Source: Ophiothrix spiculata
Taxonomy: Eukaryota > Echinodermata > Ophiuroidea > Amphilepidida > Ophiotrichidae
DNA: 21,110 nucleotides
Assembly: GCA_000969725.1 (NCBI GenBank)
Contig: JXSR01S011348.1
Strand: one strand, 5' to 3'
Shown: positions 19,484-21,110 of the stretch, piece after piece
How positions within the stretch are numbered: the stretch's first letter is position 1
Layout: every line of letters starts with the position of its first letter
Notes under the pieces: generated by a model
Database searches by the model: none
Told to the model about the DNA's origin: nothing
Seen by the model: the letters and a program-made list of their open reading frames with translations, nothing else
Program-made: the position numbers and the translations under genes

Positions 19484-19695
19484 CAGGACTCAGACACTTT
19501 TCACAACCACAAACACCATGGTTACCTATTCTAATCACGTTCGATAAGACGGTTAACTTAATATCCATCCTTATTGCATATGTAATAGGCTACCACTTAA
19601 GCAAAATACGTGCACTGACCGTTTGGTAATTCACCTCCTTAATAAATGAAATCAAATGTTTTCATCAAGCAAAAGTAGGTCAGTTGACGTTGTGA
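19484..19695 (+). repeat. Dispersed direct repeat R, copy 2
   Basis: Partner of 17557-17770 with moderate divergence. The MITE at 19295-19476 separates it from its purine-rich tract, whereas in copy 1 tract and repeat are contiguous, which fits insertion of the MITE after the duplication. Confidence 0.75.
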
Positions 19696-21110
19696 GCTGA
19701 CTACTTTTGCATTCACACTTATAGTTCCATAAATACGGGTACTTCTGCGCTATCGACTATATTCCTAAGCTAATCTCTTTGTTCATTTAAATATTCATCT
19801 TTCGTTAACATTTTTTTAAATGTGTACATTCATTTATATTAATATGTATGTAATTAGTTTTATCTTCCCACCTTCTGTTACATTAAGGTATTAGCCACGA
19901 TTCTACGTACATTGATATGAAAATTCAGAAAAAACTTCTTTGATTCAAGGAAAGGTATGATAGAATCAAAACAAACAAACAAACAAACAAAACTTAATAA
20001 TCTGTTCCTAAAAAGATGAATTTTCACCCACTTCGTTTCTTGACAACCTGTCAACCGTGTTTCTTTTCCCTTAATTTTCAATAGCAAAAAGTGTTCAATT
20101 GAATCAAAATTATTTTATCATTGTCTAAAATGGTAAATGCATTCAAAAGTACAACATATTCACCAACAATGGGTTGATATATGCAAAAGAGTGTTAATTT
20201 AGAGAATTCAACAAATTATTTCTAGAAACACTATCACTTAACTTTTACATCGCCGGTGTTCTGAAAATGCAAAATGATAAATACTTGTACTTTCAGTATT
20301 AAAATTTAATAGGAGTGGTTATGGATATTAGTTAGTAATAAGAAAAACTTGGTGATCGCGGCTAATGCCTTTTACAGAGTAAATTACACAGTTCATAACC
20401 GTGATGATATAAATGATACATGTATAAAGTACAAACTATGTAGTTTTTTAAAGCATGATTTTTAACACCTGCCCAGAACACCACAAAAAAGAGGGGAAAA
20501 ACTGCAACATGTTCAAAGAATAAATAATCACTATCAATTCTAAACTAAATGGTAATAACGGGATTTTGTAGCTGAATATCTAATATTAAATCTAATCTAT
20601 CTAATATTAATATGTCGTAAAACAGGTGCGAGCTTTTCAAAACGTTACATTATACATAAAAAAGAAAATCTTAATTCAGTAAAAACTTAAGTCACGTTTT
20701 ACGTGCAACTTGTGGATGTGGTAAGGGAAACGATATTCAATCTCATTTTTACTGCCAGAGGACATACCTTTTCTTAATTTAACAAACTTGTAGAATATCA
20801 AAGAAACACATAACTACGATAATAGTAGTATTGAAACCCTTAAAACAATCCCACTTAACATTGGTTCTTTATCACTGTTTGGCAAATAGTGATCCTATCG
20901 AAATCAATTGTAATTATTCAAGAACTAAGAAGTTTTAGACAGATCAAATGATGTAATGGGACCCCAAGACGTCTTGCAGTATTAAAGCATTAATGCGTGT
21001 TCAATTTCAATATCATCTACAGATTTTTTTTCAAGTTACATAAAATTCAAATATGTGAACAACCTCAACATGACATAATTTGTTAAAGTAAAAATACTTT
21101 TACTAAAACC
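19696..21110. other. AT-rich DNA, no gene seen
   Basis: Apart from the small AAAC microsatellite, no gene, RNA, promoter or repeat can be supported to the end of the window. The 69-codon minus frame at 19878-20087 gets part of its length from the microsatellite. Confidence 0.5.
19968..19992 (+). repeat. (AAAC)n microsatellite
   Basis: About six uninterrupted AAAC units of simple tandem repeat. Confidence 0.85.

Overview
The window is AT-rich (about two-thirds A+T by eye), has no long open reading frame on either strand, and is full of inverted repeats, old duplications and non-autonomous transposons. It looks like intergenic or intronic DNA from an animal nuclear genome. One element is a SINE (short tRNA-derived retroelement) with a good pol III A box and B box, which supports a eukaryote. 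The mixture of hairpin MITEs (miniature inverted-repeat elements), foldback elements and diverged tandem duplications suggests a marine invertebrate, but the sequence does not let me name the phylum. I find no protein-coding gene, functional tRNA, rRNA or CRISPR array that I can support.

Layout. From 1 to about 3.3 kb is unannotated AT-rich DNA carrying a 735-bp foldback element (740-1474) and a complete-looking 317-bp SINE on the minus strand (2380-2696). From 3.37 to 14.84 kb is one large, nested duplication. A segment in the order X-unit-Y-Z (3368-7897) recurs as X'-unit-unit-Y'-Z' (8112-14842), and the central unit of about 2.5 kb is present once in the first half (A, 4032-6720) and twice head-to-tail in the second (B, 8580-11030; C, 11031-13592). 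Comparing copies gives natural empty sites. They show that a 411-bp multi-palindrome element (3544-3954, 8-bp target duplication), a 198-bp nearly perfect hairpin (5470-5667) and a 491-bp block bounded by a 13-bp direct repeat (14050-14540) are present in one copy only.

From 14.85 to 21.1 kb the DNA is mostly anonymous. It holds a MITE with 38-bp ends (15942-16125), a diverged two-copy tandem repeat of 179 bp that includes a three-half-site AGGTCA array (16670-17035), a dispersed direct repeat of about 210 bp (17557-17770 and 19484-19695) preceded in both places by a purine-rich tract, and a 182-bp hairpin MITE with TAA target duplication (19295-19476).

No genes act together here. The value of the window is as a record of duplication and transposition. 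The strongest observations are the 3544-3954 element built from two interchangeable palindromic words, the empty and filled sites between paralogous copies, and a 93-nt block that stayed almost identical in all three unit copies while its surroundings diverged.
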